This document shows, in pieces, positions 46,331 to 57,480 of a stretch of DNA of 64,000 nucleotides. Numbering within the stretch: position 1 is the stretch's first letter; each line of letters begins with the position of its first letter. The notes under the pieces were generated by a model, which had not been told where the DNA came from, made no database searches, and saw nothing but the letters and a program-made list of their open reading frames with translations. Source of the stretch: Dipteris shenzhenensis. Its lineage: Eukaryota; Polypodiophyta; Polypodiopsida; Gleicheniales. Both the position numbers and the translations under genes were made by a program. The stretch is taken from assembly GCA_047967505.1 (NCBI GenBank), contig CM106538.1, one strand, 5' to 3'.

Positions 46331-48598
46331 TACTATTGAGGTTTTTTATAGAAGATGGTTTGAAATAGATTTGGAGTTGTTTGCAAGCATATAATTAGTT
46401 TTGGAGAAAAATCCATCAACTTCAGCATCTTGGATTACAAGAGGGACCATTGTGATGAGGACAAGTTTGATCATGTTTTTTCTTCAAAGATCCTTGTGAG
46501 GTATTGTTTGTTCACATAGTTTAACAATGTTTGATGATAAGTAAATGTTTTTTTGAATTTGTAGATTTCAATCATTAGATTTTGCATGCAAATGGGGTTT
46601 TCATTTTTGCTTGGTTTGCTACTTTTTTGAAACATGTCATGTTTGTATATTGTTTGTTGATGTCAATGTTATATTATATTAATGGAAAGTGCATGAAATC
46701 ATGCAAGCTGCTAAAAAAAAAAGGTGGATATCCATTTTCAAATAGATGGAGAGAATGCACCATTTTTAAAGAGGAATGAATTCTCCTTAGCAAGTGAAAG
46801 TGATTTAGTAGCTCTTTGAAATCAAGGAAAAACACATATGGATTTGTGGTTAGAAGCAAAAATATATCCAGTAGATCCACAAACTTGTCAGAATCCTCAA
46901 TTCCATGGATTTGACCAGCTTAATAAAGTTCCTATGTAAGGGTGAGAATGGTTTGTTAGGATATTATCGAAGGTTGATTGGTCATGGAGTAAGTAGTCTT
47001 CACAGCCAATATCAATCTTTGCTTAATGAAAGAGACAAAAGAATCGCAATGTTGGAGGCTTGGAATCAACATTTGGTATCATCTATGTAGGCTACAAGTG
47101 TCCAAATGTCTGCATATGATGGCATAGGGAAGAAAAATAAGGAATTATAGGTAAAGGTTCAAACATGAGATGCTCAATTGGGAGAGAGCACTATAAATGC
47201 AATTCACTTATAGATGCAAAACAAAGCTCAGAAGGATGAGATCAAAAAGTTAGAAAAAACATTATCATTCATGAAGGATACACCAATGGGTCCGAGACTA
47301 CGTAAGAGGAAATTGCATCCAATGGATGAAATATCTAAGAAAAGCAGAAGCGTTGAGTGAGAGCTTGTAGGAGTGTTTCAGAACTCATGTCTATGAATGA
47401 TGAACACTATGGTGCTATGGGTGAAGTGTTTACAAAAAAAATGTTGGAGTCTATTATACAACATCCAAAGTCAAAAGTCTAAAATCAGAGATTACATTTG
47501 AGTCAATGAACAAAGTTGTGGAGCATTTCAATGCAAGTAGTACACAGGGAGTTTGTAATACTGCAAGGATAAGTACAAGGACATATCATCTCATATTTAA
47601 GAGCTTAAAAACAATATGTCTTTCTGTGGGAGCAAAAGTTAAAGCCTTGCTTCCTAAACTGACTGATGTTGATAAGGCCAAGCATGCACTTAGTTTGGGT
47701 GTACTTGATTTAGTTAGTGAGCCCCAGCATGTATGTAGTACACTTACTTTGAAAACAAAGGCTAGAGAGTCTAAAGAATTGGAATTGACAGTCAACAATA
47801 ACTTTGTGATGGATGTTTGAAGAGTTCTGCAAGCCATGATGAAGTTTTATGATATGCCTATAAAGGAATGCAATGGTACTTTGAAAATTGTACTAAAGCT
47901 TGGTGAAAGTGAGGCGGTCAAAGGTCAAAAATTAGAAAGACAGTTGATGAAAGTCTGACAATGATGAATAGAACACTGGACCTTGAAGTTGAGCTTGATG
48001 ATGCAAGACAGTTCAGTGTGCAATTAGAACAGGAGATTTGGTGGTTGGCTACCTTTGAGGTATGATGGAAATTTGAATTTTAATGCAATAATGCAAAAAG
48101 ACTTAGAATATTTTGAAATAACATGTGAGTTTTTTTTGCAGGTGCCAAAAGAGTCACATTCAATTTTGAAGTGGTTTTTTGATGAAACCAATATCCCAAG
48201 TGTGATCAAAGGTCATAACAATGGTGAGCTACTTGAAGTTGAGGGCTATGGATCCTACCATGTAGAATGGCATCTAGTTGCTGACCTTAAGACTATTAAA
48301 TGTATGTTTAATGTGGCACATGGAGCAAATATGAGCCATGCTTGTCCACGGTGCATGCAAATGAGAGTACTTGCAAAGGGTGGTAAAAAGAATCAAAAGA
48401 AATGGGCCTCTGAACTTGCAGCAGAGATAGATCAAACTAAGGCACCGGATAGGGATGCTCTAGGGAAAGATCCATCATGGAGCCCAATTCTTGAAATTCC
48501 TCTTGAGTGAGTAGACATTTGTGCGCTTCATGCTATTGTGAGAATACTTGAAAAGTTGGTGCATCCGTATATCATTGATGCATATAACTTGAAGCCCT

Positions 48599-49266
48599 TG
48601 TAAGAAAATAATACGTCTGTGCTCAACAGATAACAGGATCTCGTACACGAGAGAAAACCAGATAGTATGGAGAATCAAAAATTTGATTATTGTAGAATTG
48701 ATACAATAGATGGCGCTGCCTCCCAGCCGTGCGCTCCTGTGAAAGAAGCTTTGATGGCAAGCTGGAAACAGTAGAAAGAGGAGGCTTGATGCTAAGGAAC
48801 TAGGGTTGCTATAGCCAGTGATAAAATGGGCTTCACGAGCTCGCTCTTATATAGCCACTAATCGTAGTCGATTAGACCCAATATGGTGACCGACCCAGTC
48901 CGCCCAAAACGGTCGACTGGGGGTCGGTCCCAAAATAGGCCAACGACCACACGATAGAACCGGTGCGCAAAATAGAGCAACTAACCTATGTCTCCGTTCG
49001 GCCCACAACGTCCGGGATCATCTGGGACTCCAAACGGGCCTCGCAACCCGAGAGTGGGTTGCCTCGGGAAATGCTCCGTCTACCCTCAATGCGGTCAGTC
49101 AGGGGATGCCTTCCCGCAGTTGCATGTAGCCTAGTCGGCGGTGTGCCAACTCTATCTAAAGCCGTCCAGCCATCAGGCCACACATGGCCCCCATCTGGTG
49201 TCCAAACCAGGACCTACCGGATAACCGAGCTACTCAAATGCCTTCTCCTCATATGGGGGGCTTACA
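48599..49266. repeat. GC-rich solo-LTR candidate
   Basis: Starts TGTAAGAAAATAATACG and ends GGGGGGCTTACA, giving TG...CA ends with a 6-bp terminal inverted repeat (TGTAAG/CTTACA), or 8 bp if the flanking CT and AG are counted. It contains a TATA-like TTATATAG near 48847 and is much GC-richer than its surroundings. It interrupts the transposase-like pseudogene. No flanking 5-bp duplication is visible, so it could instead be a non-LTR or terminal-inverted-repeat element. Confidence 0.5.
48888..48929. repeat. Strong hairpin inside the GC-rich element
   Basis: GACCGACCCAGTC pairs with GACTGGGGGTCGGTC across a 14-base loop, with a 2-base bulge. Confidence 0.75.
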
Positions 49267-50106
49267 AGTAGAGTTAGCTGGTTCCCGCAAAGTTACACAA
49301 GAGTGGAGATGTGCATATTGAATGGTCCTATATTTACTAATTTGTTTTTCTATTTGGCAGTACATTTTATATGCTCATGTACCATACATGGCATGGAATT
49401 ATGGAAGCATCGGAGTGTGATCCACTTAGGGCATGGAAAGATCGCATTGGCAAGCACGTTGTGCATATAATAGAGTGACCCAACATGGGGGTGGTAGAAC
49501 TAAGTCAAGCCCAATGGTTCAATTCATTCAATGGTGGTATAGGCATCTTGAAATAAGAGCAATTGCAACACTAGCATTTAAAGAGTCCTTAGTGTCCCAT
49601 GTAGTGCAAGATGTTAACGCGGAACGTCGAAGAAGGATATACAACTCATCAAATGCAAGAAAGAATCAAGCAAGATGGCATGCAACCCATCATAGACAAG
49701 GGCGCATATGGGTGGAGACATATTAAAATAATGGTGTAGACTCTTCCAATGTGGATGCCCATGCATAAGTTTCATAATTTCTTTGTAATTTTAGTTATGT
49801 GATTTGTAGTAAAGCTAACGTATAATGGCCATGAGTTGCAGTATAAATGAGAAAATTTGTGTTATTGAATGTTAATTATAAGTATTTAGCTCAAGGTTGC
49901 ACTAATTTTACTTTTTAAAGAGTTTTTATTGAAACAAGTATTTTTAAAAATTAGGATTTTGGGCCCGATATAAAATAATGGGACCTCATTTTCATTTCAT
50001 TGTTTAAAGAGCTCTCCACTCCCACACCGCCTCCCACTTGCCCCTGACATTTCCACCCTATCTCTCGCACCCTCACCCTTTCTCTCACACACACTCTCCA
50101 TCCCCC

Positions 50107-50832
50107 ATGGCCAGGCCCAAGATCAAGGCACCATAGAGACTGGCACAGCCAGACCCACCTCCAGACTCAGAGACAGAGAGTGTAGCCTCCCCCCCTCTCC
50201 CCCCGATGATTCCTGTTGAAGGGAGAAAAAACCAATCTAGAAGCCAGATAGGGAGCAAGAGGGATAGAGGAAGGCACAAGAAGATCCTTATGTAGAGACT
50301 GAAGACTCAGAGAGCACAGAGGAGGAGCACGAGGAAGAGGAACATCGAAGGACAAAGCAGAGGACCAAGGCAAGAACAAGCAATTAGGGTCCACGCCAAT
50401 GGGGGAGAGGTGCTCGAGCTCCAAGTACAGGGCAAAGAGGCCCTCAACATCCAGGAAGAGGCCCTCCACATTAAGGGCAAAGAGGCCCTCCTCCAGTGAG
50501 GCGATAAAGATTCAAGCCAGGGATGGTGGCACTTCAGGAGATCAGAAGTTTCAAAAGTCCATTGATCTGCTCATCTTGATGGGCGACCTTTGCAAGGGTG
50601 GTATGCGAGGTCATGTAGGACCTCAACCTCTCAGTTTTATAGGCACGGAGTTGTGGAGGCTCCCTGACATATTTCTAGAGATGCCTTGCTTGCCATGCAG
50701 CATGCAGCTGAGGCCTATGTAGTAGACCTCATGGATGACACCCAGCTGGCTGCCATCCATAGGAAAAGGGTCACAGTGACTGTCTCACACATGCAGTTTA
50801 TTGTCCATCTTAGGAAGCCCAAGGACACTTAG
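50107..50832 (+). pseudogene. Histone H3 / CENH3-like pseudogene with a long basic tail
   Basis: Begins MARPKIKAP, like the MART/MARP start of H3 and CENH3, but has a stop at codon 10 and further stops and frameshifts. The tail region of about 130 codons is rich in Lys, Arg, Ser and Pro and includes a repeated KRPSxxR-type unit (50428-50500). The fold region is clear. LQEIRSFQKSIDLLI near 50530-50575 (two frames) fits the alpha-N helix, family REIRx[29 protein letters not shown] near 50683-50742 fits alpha 2. [20 protein letters not shown], near 50749-50808, fits loop 2 and alpha 3. The long divergent tail favours CENH3 over canonical H3. No introns are obvious, so it may be a retrocopy. Confidence 0.7.
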
Positions 50833-51725
50833 GGATGTTGTATGCTTCACCTTCGACGATAGTTAGAGTTCATGTACTCTGCCTACGGGCACCTATCTTG
50901 CATCAGCCTCTTTTCAATATAATAAAATGTCTTTTTTTGAATTGTCTTTGTATGTGCAATCTCAAATTGATTTTCAGTGTATTTGCAATCTATTAATGTA
51001 CTTACATGCAATCTCAATTTACTTTACGAAAGACTTTCTGATGATGTATACAACAACAAAATGAAATAATAAACATCAAATCTCAATAGAACATGCAAAA
51101 GGAAATAATACTCAATTTTACTTAACATGGAAAAGGAAACAATGTTCTATAGCGGGAAGAGAAAATAATTTGAAAATGGTATTCTCTATTGACATAGAGT
51201 AGTATTACAAAGAGCACCCACTTGAATGCACAAGCTACTCTAGTCTATGCTTCTTCGTGCTTGACTCAGATCCCTTTTTTGCTTGCTGAAGCAAAGAGGG
51301 CTGCACAATTTCATTCTCTATAGCCTGGGGATCTGTACTAGCCTTGCAATAGCTATGATACTATGGAGAGAACCGGATCGTGTGTTCGAGAACAAAAATA
51401 AAGCTACACTATGCCTAACCAGAACAACACTATCTACAGTAGGACGGATCTTCACCATCCGATTGAGGACCCTGAACTTCATGATATTCATCTTTCCATC
51501 CGACGATAATTGTCAATGGAACACCAAAATGTGTTGAGCCACTCTGTTGATGTAGTAGCTGATCGAAGCCATCCCCCCACTAGAAGACCCTTTGATTCCA
51601 CCCTTTAAGATATCCTGCAACCAACATATCGCATCAAATCTCAAAGATTATATAAATTAATAAAACATCATTTTTCAGGAATTAATAAGAGTAAGGGTTT
51701 TTCACAGATGCAAAATAATATCTCT
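50833..51725. other. No recognisable gene
   Basis: 3' flank of the H3-like pseudogene. A minus-strand stretch about 51250-51540 gives a readable but unidentified peptide (DGKMNIMKFRVLNRMVKIRP), interrupted by stops. Confidence 0.4.
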
Positions 51726-52560
51726 AAAAAATCATATTTGGGAGGCCACTGAGACCCTAGCAACCATGTGCATCACTTTTATGCAAAAAGACCCCTTGCA
51801 AGCCCAAAATCGGACATCGTGCGACCATAGCCTAGCTTTTGCAAATATGATTTTTAAAAAATATTATTTTTCATTAGTGACAAAACCATAACCCTAATTG
51901 TTTCCACAAATGGAGTGGCAGGGGCAAGTGGCAAGGGCATGTGTCAGGGGCAAGTGGCATTGGTAGGATGTCCTGGGTTTAAAATCATAAAATTTTGTTG
52001 GGTTTTGTACTCTAAACCATAAACCCTATTTTTTATTCCCTAAAGCTAATTTTATTCCATGTGGCTTGAATAAAAACCATAAACCTCTTATTTTCCCAAT
52101 GTTTCAAAACCATAACCCTAATTTTTTCCACAAATGGAGTGGCAGGGGCAAGTGGCAGTGGCAAGATGTCCTGGGTTTAAAATCATAAAATTTGGTTGGG
52201 TTTTGTACCCTAAACCCTTAACCCTATTTTTTATTCCCTAAATCATATTTGGGAGGCCGCTGAGACCCTAGCAACCATGTGCATCATTTTCATGCAAAAA
52301 AACCCCCTAAAAGCCCTAAATCTGACATCGTGCAACTAGATCCCAGTTTCTTCACATGGTTGCTAGGGTCTTAGTAGCCTCCCAAATGTGATTTTTTTAA
52401 AATATTAATTTTCTAAATTACAAAACCATAATCCTAATTGTTTCCAGAAATGGAGTGGTAGGGGCAAGTGGTAGTGGCAGGATGTCCTAGGTTTAAAATC
52501 ATAAAATTTGGTTGGGTTTGGTACTCTAAACCCTAAACCCTATTTTTTATTCCCTACCAG
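51726..52560. repeat. Alternating array of small MITE-like units and a telomere-motif-containing spacer
   Basis: Two MITE-like units (about 51731-51855 and 52241-52392) alternate with three copies of a spacer (about 51883-52045, 52106-52236 and 52424-52556). The spacer carries ACAAATGGAGTGGCAGGGGC, then GGATGTCCTGGGTTTAAAAT and then CTAAACCCTAAACCCTATTT. The last element contains two plant-telomere-type CCCTAAA units. Confidence 0.8.
52241..52392. mobile_element. MITE-like foldback element
   Basis: Inverted arms of about 40 bp: AATCATATTTGGGAGGCC and ACCCTAGCAACCATGTG on the left, and their complements (CACATGGTTGCTAGGGT and GCCTCCCAAATGTGATT) on the right. The centre is about 70 bp and there is no coding. 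A related unit at 51731-51855 keeps the outer parts of both arms. Confidence 0.75.
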
Positions 52561-53700
52561 TTGAAGACAAAGCAATGATTTTTGTTGCTAAAATGGAACC
52601 TAGAATTATACTGATGCTTTTGAATCACATGATGAAGCTGGCAAAGCTACATACCCTTTTTGCCTCGCGGAGTGTGTCAACTATGCAGTCTCCAACTAGA
52701 TTCCCTTTTGTGGTTGGTCTTGAACTTCATGTTGGATTAAGGTGCATCCTCGATTGCCTTATGTGTTAGTTGGATTGCCTCCAGATCGTCGGTGAGGCTC
52801 AAGTCATCAAAGCGTGCAATCTCATCGATTGCTGGATTGATTGGAGCATCAAAGTCAATGACATAATCAAAGGTGTCATTGAAGAGCCGACATAGCACCT
52901 CATCATCTCGGAGACTGGTTTCTTCCATCATTTCCAATAGGGTAAGGTATTCCTCACTCTCAATCCTGATTGGATCAACTGAAGCAAGGTGTGGCTTGGT
53001 TGTTGCCTCATCTAGATTGTTGCTTCATGTAGAGGATGGATATGCATGAGTCGGATATGAAGATAAGATGATCTTGCTTTCAACTTTCTCCTCAGCTAGG
53101 CTAATAGTATGCTCCTCAGGCTCTGGGTCTAGGTTTAGGTCATCTCCTCCACCACTTGTTGATGGACGTGCTCCACCACTTGTGGATGTAGGACCCTTTC
53201 TCAATCAAATGAATTGGGGAAGATGAATCATCCTCGATGGGAATAGCGTACTCATGGAGAGAGATAGGGACATTATCCATGGCCCTACCTAGTGTCTTCT
53301 TGAAGTTAGCACTCTGGTCAAAAGAGCTCAAAATGTTCAATGAAACCCATTGGTGAGGGGAGTTAGCAATTGCGACAGATTGCCCATGGATAAGTCTATC
53401 AAAAAACAGAAGAGGGGGATTATAAGCAGGAAGGAGAGCTCTCAAGTGTGACTCAAGATGGAATGCCTTGCAGAAGATAGGATAAACCTGATCTACAGAG
53501 GCATGGGAATCAGTGGATCAAATCCACTGGTCAAAAGCCTCTCTAGGGGAAGCCATGAGTGTAGGAGGATGCTTGGGAAGATGAAAGAGGAGGCAAGGTT
53601 ATGCGAAACTGAAAATGTGAAAATGACCTTAGAAGTGTACTTTATAAAATGGGCATTGCCCTTAAAACTGCTCTTAATTACAATATTTTTATATTTATTA
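52561..53700 (-). pseudogene. Unidentified degenerate coding remnant
   Basis: Minus-strand open stretches 52737-52937 and 53140-53445 encode acidic, Asp/Ser-rich peptides (for example DDEVLCRLFNDTFDYVIDFD), with stops between. Composition and neighbourhood suggest a retroelement or transposon protein. I do not recognise the family. Confidence 0.3.
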
Positions 53701-53716
53701 TTTTTTCTTTGGAAAG

Positions 53717-53768
<52 letters not shown>

Positions 53769-53879
53769 CTTAGCAATCTCCCTCTCTCCCTCTCCCTCTC
53801 TCTCTCTCATAGACCCATAAGGTCTTCCGAGGATGTTACTATATCTTTCTTTCTTTCCCTCCCTTTGTATCCCTCATTG

Positions 53880-53910
<31 letters not shown>

Positions 53911-54014
53911 CCCCCCTTTCTCTCTCTCTCTTGCTCCCTCTCTCTCTCTCTCTCTCTCTCTCTTTATTTCCCTCCCTTTGTGTCCCTATATGCTGTGTGT
54001 GTGTGTGTGTGTGT

Positions 54015-54053
<39 letters not shown>

Positions 54054-54700
54054 ACACCCGATGATCATCTTGTTGCCTTGTTGCCCTTAGCTATCTGTGT
54101 CGAACGTTGATTTTACATATGCACTTTTTATATTTTGTTAGTGGCTCCACCCTTTGGATCAGTTGTATCTGGGGTTTTTTTTCAATATCATAGTCTCTCA
54201 AAGACCTTAATTAACTTTCTTATTTTTCTCTTTCTCAACTTAGAGGTGCAAATGAATAAATGCAATCTTAACTCTCTCTCTCTATCTCTCTCTCTATCCC
54301 ACTCTCCATCTCCCTTTTTTTGTCCCCGTCTCCATCTCCATCTCCATCTTCCCCCCCCTTCCTCTGTCTCTTTCCCTTCCTTTGTGTCCTTGACTACTCT
54401 CTCTCTCTCTCTCTCTCTCCCCCCCCTCTCTCTCTCTATTTATACATCTAACAATGTCGCATGGCCAGGTGCATTATTTGTGTCCCTGACTCTTCTCTCT
54501 TTCTCTCTCTCTCATAGTCTTTCTCTCTCTCTCTCTCTCTCTCTTCATAGATCTAACTCTGTCTCATGGCCAGGTACATTATTTGTGTTGCTTATTGCAC
54601 TCTCAACTTCTCTCTCTCTCTCTCTCATTGAGTCTCTCTTGCACACTCTAATTTCTATCTCTCTCTCTCTCACATACACTCTCTCTTGCACAATACAGAT
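53701..54700. repeat. CT/GT microsatellite cluster with duplicated flanks
   Basis: Long (CT)n runs at about 53720-53763, 53880-53907, 53938-53962 and 54018-54051, and (GT)n at 53994-54017. From 54400 units of about 100 bp consist of (CT)n plus ATCTAAC[AT][AC]TGTC[GT]CATGGCCAGGT[GA]CATTATTTGTGT. Ser/Leu-rich frames here are artefacts. Confidence 0.95.
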
Positions 54701-56259
54701 ATACAAATATCCACACAGATTTAAAATTACAAATATTTATCGCTTTATCATTCATAGACCATAGAGAGCCATCAATCTAGAGGTGCAAACTTAATAAATA
54801 AAATCTTAACAATAAATGAAACAACACTTTGCATTATTTATGATTGATATTATGAAATACTTGCCATCATGTCTCTACTATCTCTAGAGTATGGGGGGGG
54901 CAACAATTCTTACAAAGGATGCTTGTCTCATCCCTATATCTAACTTTGCGATTATCAACTCTAAAATAATAGTGGGGAGGGCTTGCTGCTCCCAACTGCA
55001 ATTCTTCCCTGATAAATCGCATGGTCCACTCCTCTTCTAATTCCAACATTAGATTAGGATGTCATTGCCGATAAATTGATACCTCGACAACAGGACTGTG
55101 AGTCCCATCGCGCAGATCATCATCCATTAGTTCCCATTATAGGTTCTTCTATCTAAACCTTCTACATGTGGAAGTCATGCAGAGATTTTGCCTTCCAATG
55201 AAATACCTGCAAAATTTGGGATCTATTAATACATAGTATCCTGATAATTTTTTATACAAACAAGATTTGTAAGATTTGCTCACCGAAATGTCACATTTGA
55301 AGTGTTCAATCAACATTGTACTAAATCTTTAGCATGACATGTTCTTGTTGTCCATCCATTGTCAAATAGCTCAGAGAGCCAGTCCATTTCAAGCTCTTGC
55401 AAGTGTAAGTAATCTTTGTTTTCCTTAATTGCCTACAACTTGCAAAGAAATCAACAAAGCATGGAAATGGAAGAAACCAGCTCAACCTAGCATTTATTCC
55501 ACAAGTAGTTGGCTTCATAGCATTTCTCACACCATTAAACATTCTATTTCTATATGATTCACTTATCTCCATGCTTGGAAGTGGCCATTCTGGACTATCA
55601 AAAGAGGGCAAGGGAAGAGATTCTAATCTACCATACTATCCTTCTTCATTTGGCACAATGAACATTGAGTCATATAAGAAGATCCCGTCCTTTTTTTATT
55701 CTGATGGTGTGCGACCTTCATACTGAAGACTCCTGATCTCAACATGGAGGACATGCAACACCCCAATTATGCATGCTACAGGCTCCCACTCTTTGTAAGT
55801 AGATGGATATAAGTCTGTAAAACAAATACAAGGCATAAGACACTTGTGTCAAAGTCCCCAAATAAATGCAAATACTCTAAAAAGCAAATCAAGTATTAGT
55901 ACACTTTGAAAAACTTACAATTGGGCCTACGATATGGAAGTCTTGCATTCGGATGCACGTATATGTTTGCATGGGTAAAGACATGCTGAATATATACCTG
56001 TGTCATTGTGTTACTGGCAGGAGAAATTTCAAAATTTAAGATCCTTCCTTTCCAATTTTTGGAGATGTCCATTGCATCCTTCAGACCCACTTTGTATCAC
56101 CCATGATTAGTGGGTTGCATTGTGATCCAAAAATATTTTGTGTAGAGCTGAGGAATCCATTCCCCATGCTCATCCTTAACATTCTTCAATACAACAAATT
56201 GTAAACTACTTCTATATCTATCATTTTCTACTTCCATAGTTTCTACCCCTATACCATAT
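54701..56259 (-). other. Unidentified degenerate minus-strand frames
   Basis: Open stretches 54867-55049, 55321-55611 and 55896-56090 with stops between. A reading such as ESYRNRMFNGVRNAMKPTTC near 55550 is protein-like but matches no family I can name. It is probably part of a decayed transposon. Confidence 0.3.
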
Positions 56260-56350
56260 GATTAAAATTAGCTCTTTCTACTTCCATAGACCCTCCAAAT
56301 TTATGTCTTCTATTCTCTCTTTCTCTATCCCTCTCTTTCTCTTTCTTTGC

Positions 56351-56382
<32 letters not shown>

Positions 56383-56877
56383 TTCCCTCTCTCGTTTAAC
56401 TAAACCTCTCATAAAAACAAATAAAATATTATTTAAAAAAACATAAAATGCTTCTCTCTCTCTTACTCAGTCTTCCAAGGTACCCCTCACACAAATAAAC
56501 ATCAAATTATATTGAAATACTTAGTTTACGATATGCTCTCTTTCTGCTCTGTTTCTCCACAAACAAAGAAAACATTATCAATATCATATCACTCTCTCTC
56601 TCCCTCCCAAAACTCTTTGATTAGGATCTCTTTTTCTTCCTTCTTTCTCAAATACTTTTAAAACCTAGTAGTTTGAAATACAATCTCTGTCTCTCTTCCT
56701 CAATCATCCCCTCAACGGAAGAAAACATAACAGTTCGAAATATAATCTCTCTCTCTCTCTCTCTTTTCCCTCCCTCTATCTACCCCTCCTATACTAGCAA
56801 AGAAACAAACGAGTATTTTCTATCTCTCTCCCTCACTCATCCCCTCAAACAGATAAAATAACATAGGAATTTCAAAT

Positions 56878-56918
<41 letters not shown>

Positions 56919-57019
56919 TCCTCTATCTATCCCTCCTATACTAATGAAGAAACAAATGACTATTTTATGTCTCTCTCCCTCACTCATTCCCTCAAATAGA
57001 AAAAAACATAGGAGTTGAA

Positions 57020-57057
<38 letters not shown>

Positions 57058-57110
57058 TTCCTCTAACTATCCCTCCTATACCAGTGAAGAAAAATATGTC
57101 AAAAATCATT
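56260..57110. repeat. (CT)n-containing tandem units of about 150 bp
   Basis: Three successive units (about 56690-57080) share (CT)n, then CCCTCCTATAC[TC]A, then GAAGAAAC/AAA, then CTCCCTCACTCAT[CT]CCCTCAAA and then ACATAGGA[AG]TT. Shorter CT runs lie at 56356-56382. Confidence 0.85.
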
Positions 57111-57254
57111 TTGTAGTTTTAAATATCATCTATCTCAATCTCTCCCTCTTCCCTATGTCTTGCAACAAACATATAGATAAAGTGTGATACAAAAACGTAT
57201 CTACTTAATACACACAAAACTTTCAAGGTGAAACCACTTCATTATCTAGAAAGT

Positions 57255-57480
57255 ATGTGTTCCTTCTTCTGGAGTTGACTATATATACTCCAAAAAGGTA
57301 GAGAAAGAGCCAAAAATGATAGAACACCCGTTTTTCTCACTCCTTCCAAGTAGATTTAGGTTGCAACTTCAAGAGTTGACTCTCTATACTCAAAAAGGTG
57401 AGGAAAGAACTGAAAATGAGAGAACACCTATTTTTCTCACTCCTTCCAAGCAGATTTAGGTTGCAACTTTGGTTTCTAAG
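57255..57480. repeat. Tandem duplication of about 100 bp
   Basis: GAGTTGACT[AC]T[AC]TATACTC...AAAAAGGT[AG]GA...CTCACTCCTTCCAAG[TC]AGATTTAGG occurs twice in direct orientation, at about 57273 and 57372. Confidence 0.85.

Larger units (their letters stand above)
46905..49735 (+). pseudogene. Coiled-coil plus unclassified transposase-like coding remnant
   Basis: Plus-strand frames read as one decayed protein. 46950-47090 is helical (SQYQSLLNERDKRIAMLEAW), followed by a Lys/Glu-rich stretch near 47240-47350. 47506-47818 is open (104 residues). 48055-48507 (151 residues) contains VEWHLVADLKTIKCMFNVAH followed by a C-x2-C pair (CPRC), a compact D-containing and Cys-pair pattern that looks transposase-like. 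49433-49723 is another open stretch (QWWYRHLEIRAIATLAFKES), separated from the former by the GC-rich insertion. I cannot assign a superfamily with confidence and it is not a standard TNP2, MULE, hAT or PIF pattern. The gene is broken by several stops. Confidence 0.45.

Noticed and set aside
48963-49271. 102-codon frame in the GC-rich element
   Set aside because: High GC lowers stop frequency and no protein pattern is recognised. The element looks like an LTR.
53649-54764. Long Ser/Leu-rich frames (153 and 209 residues)
   Set aside because: Produced by (CT)n microsatellites; no stop codon can arise in CT repeats on this strand, so open length means nothing.
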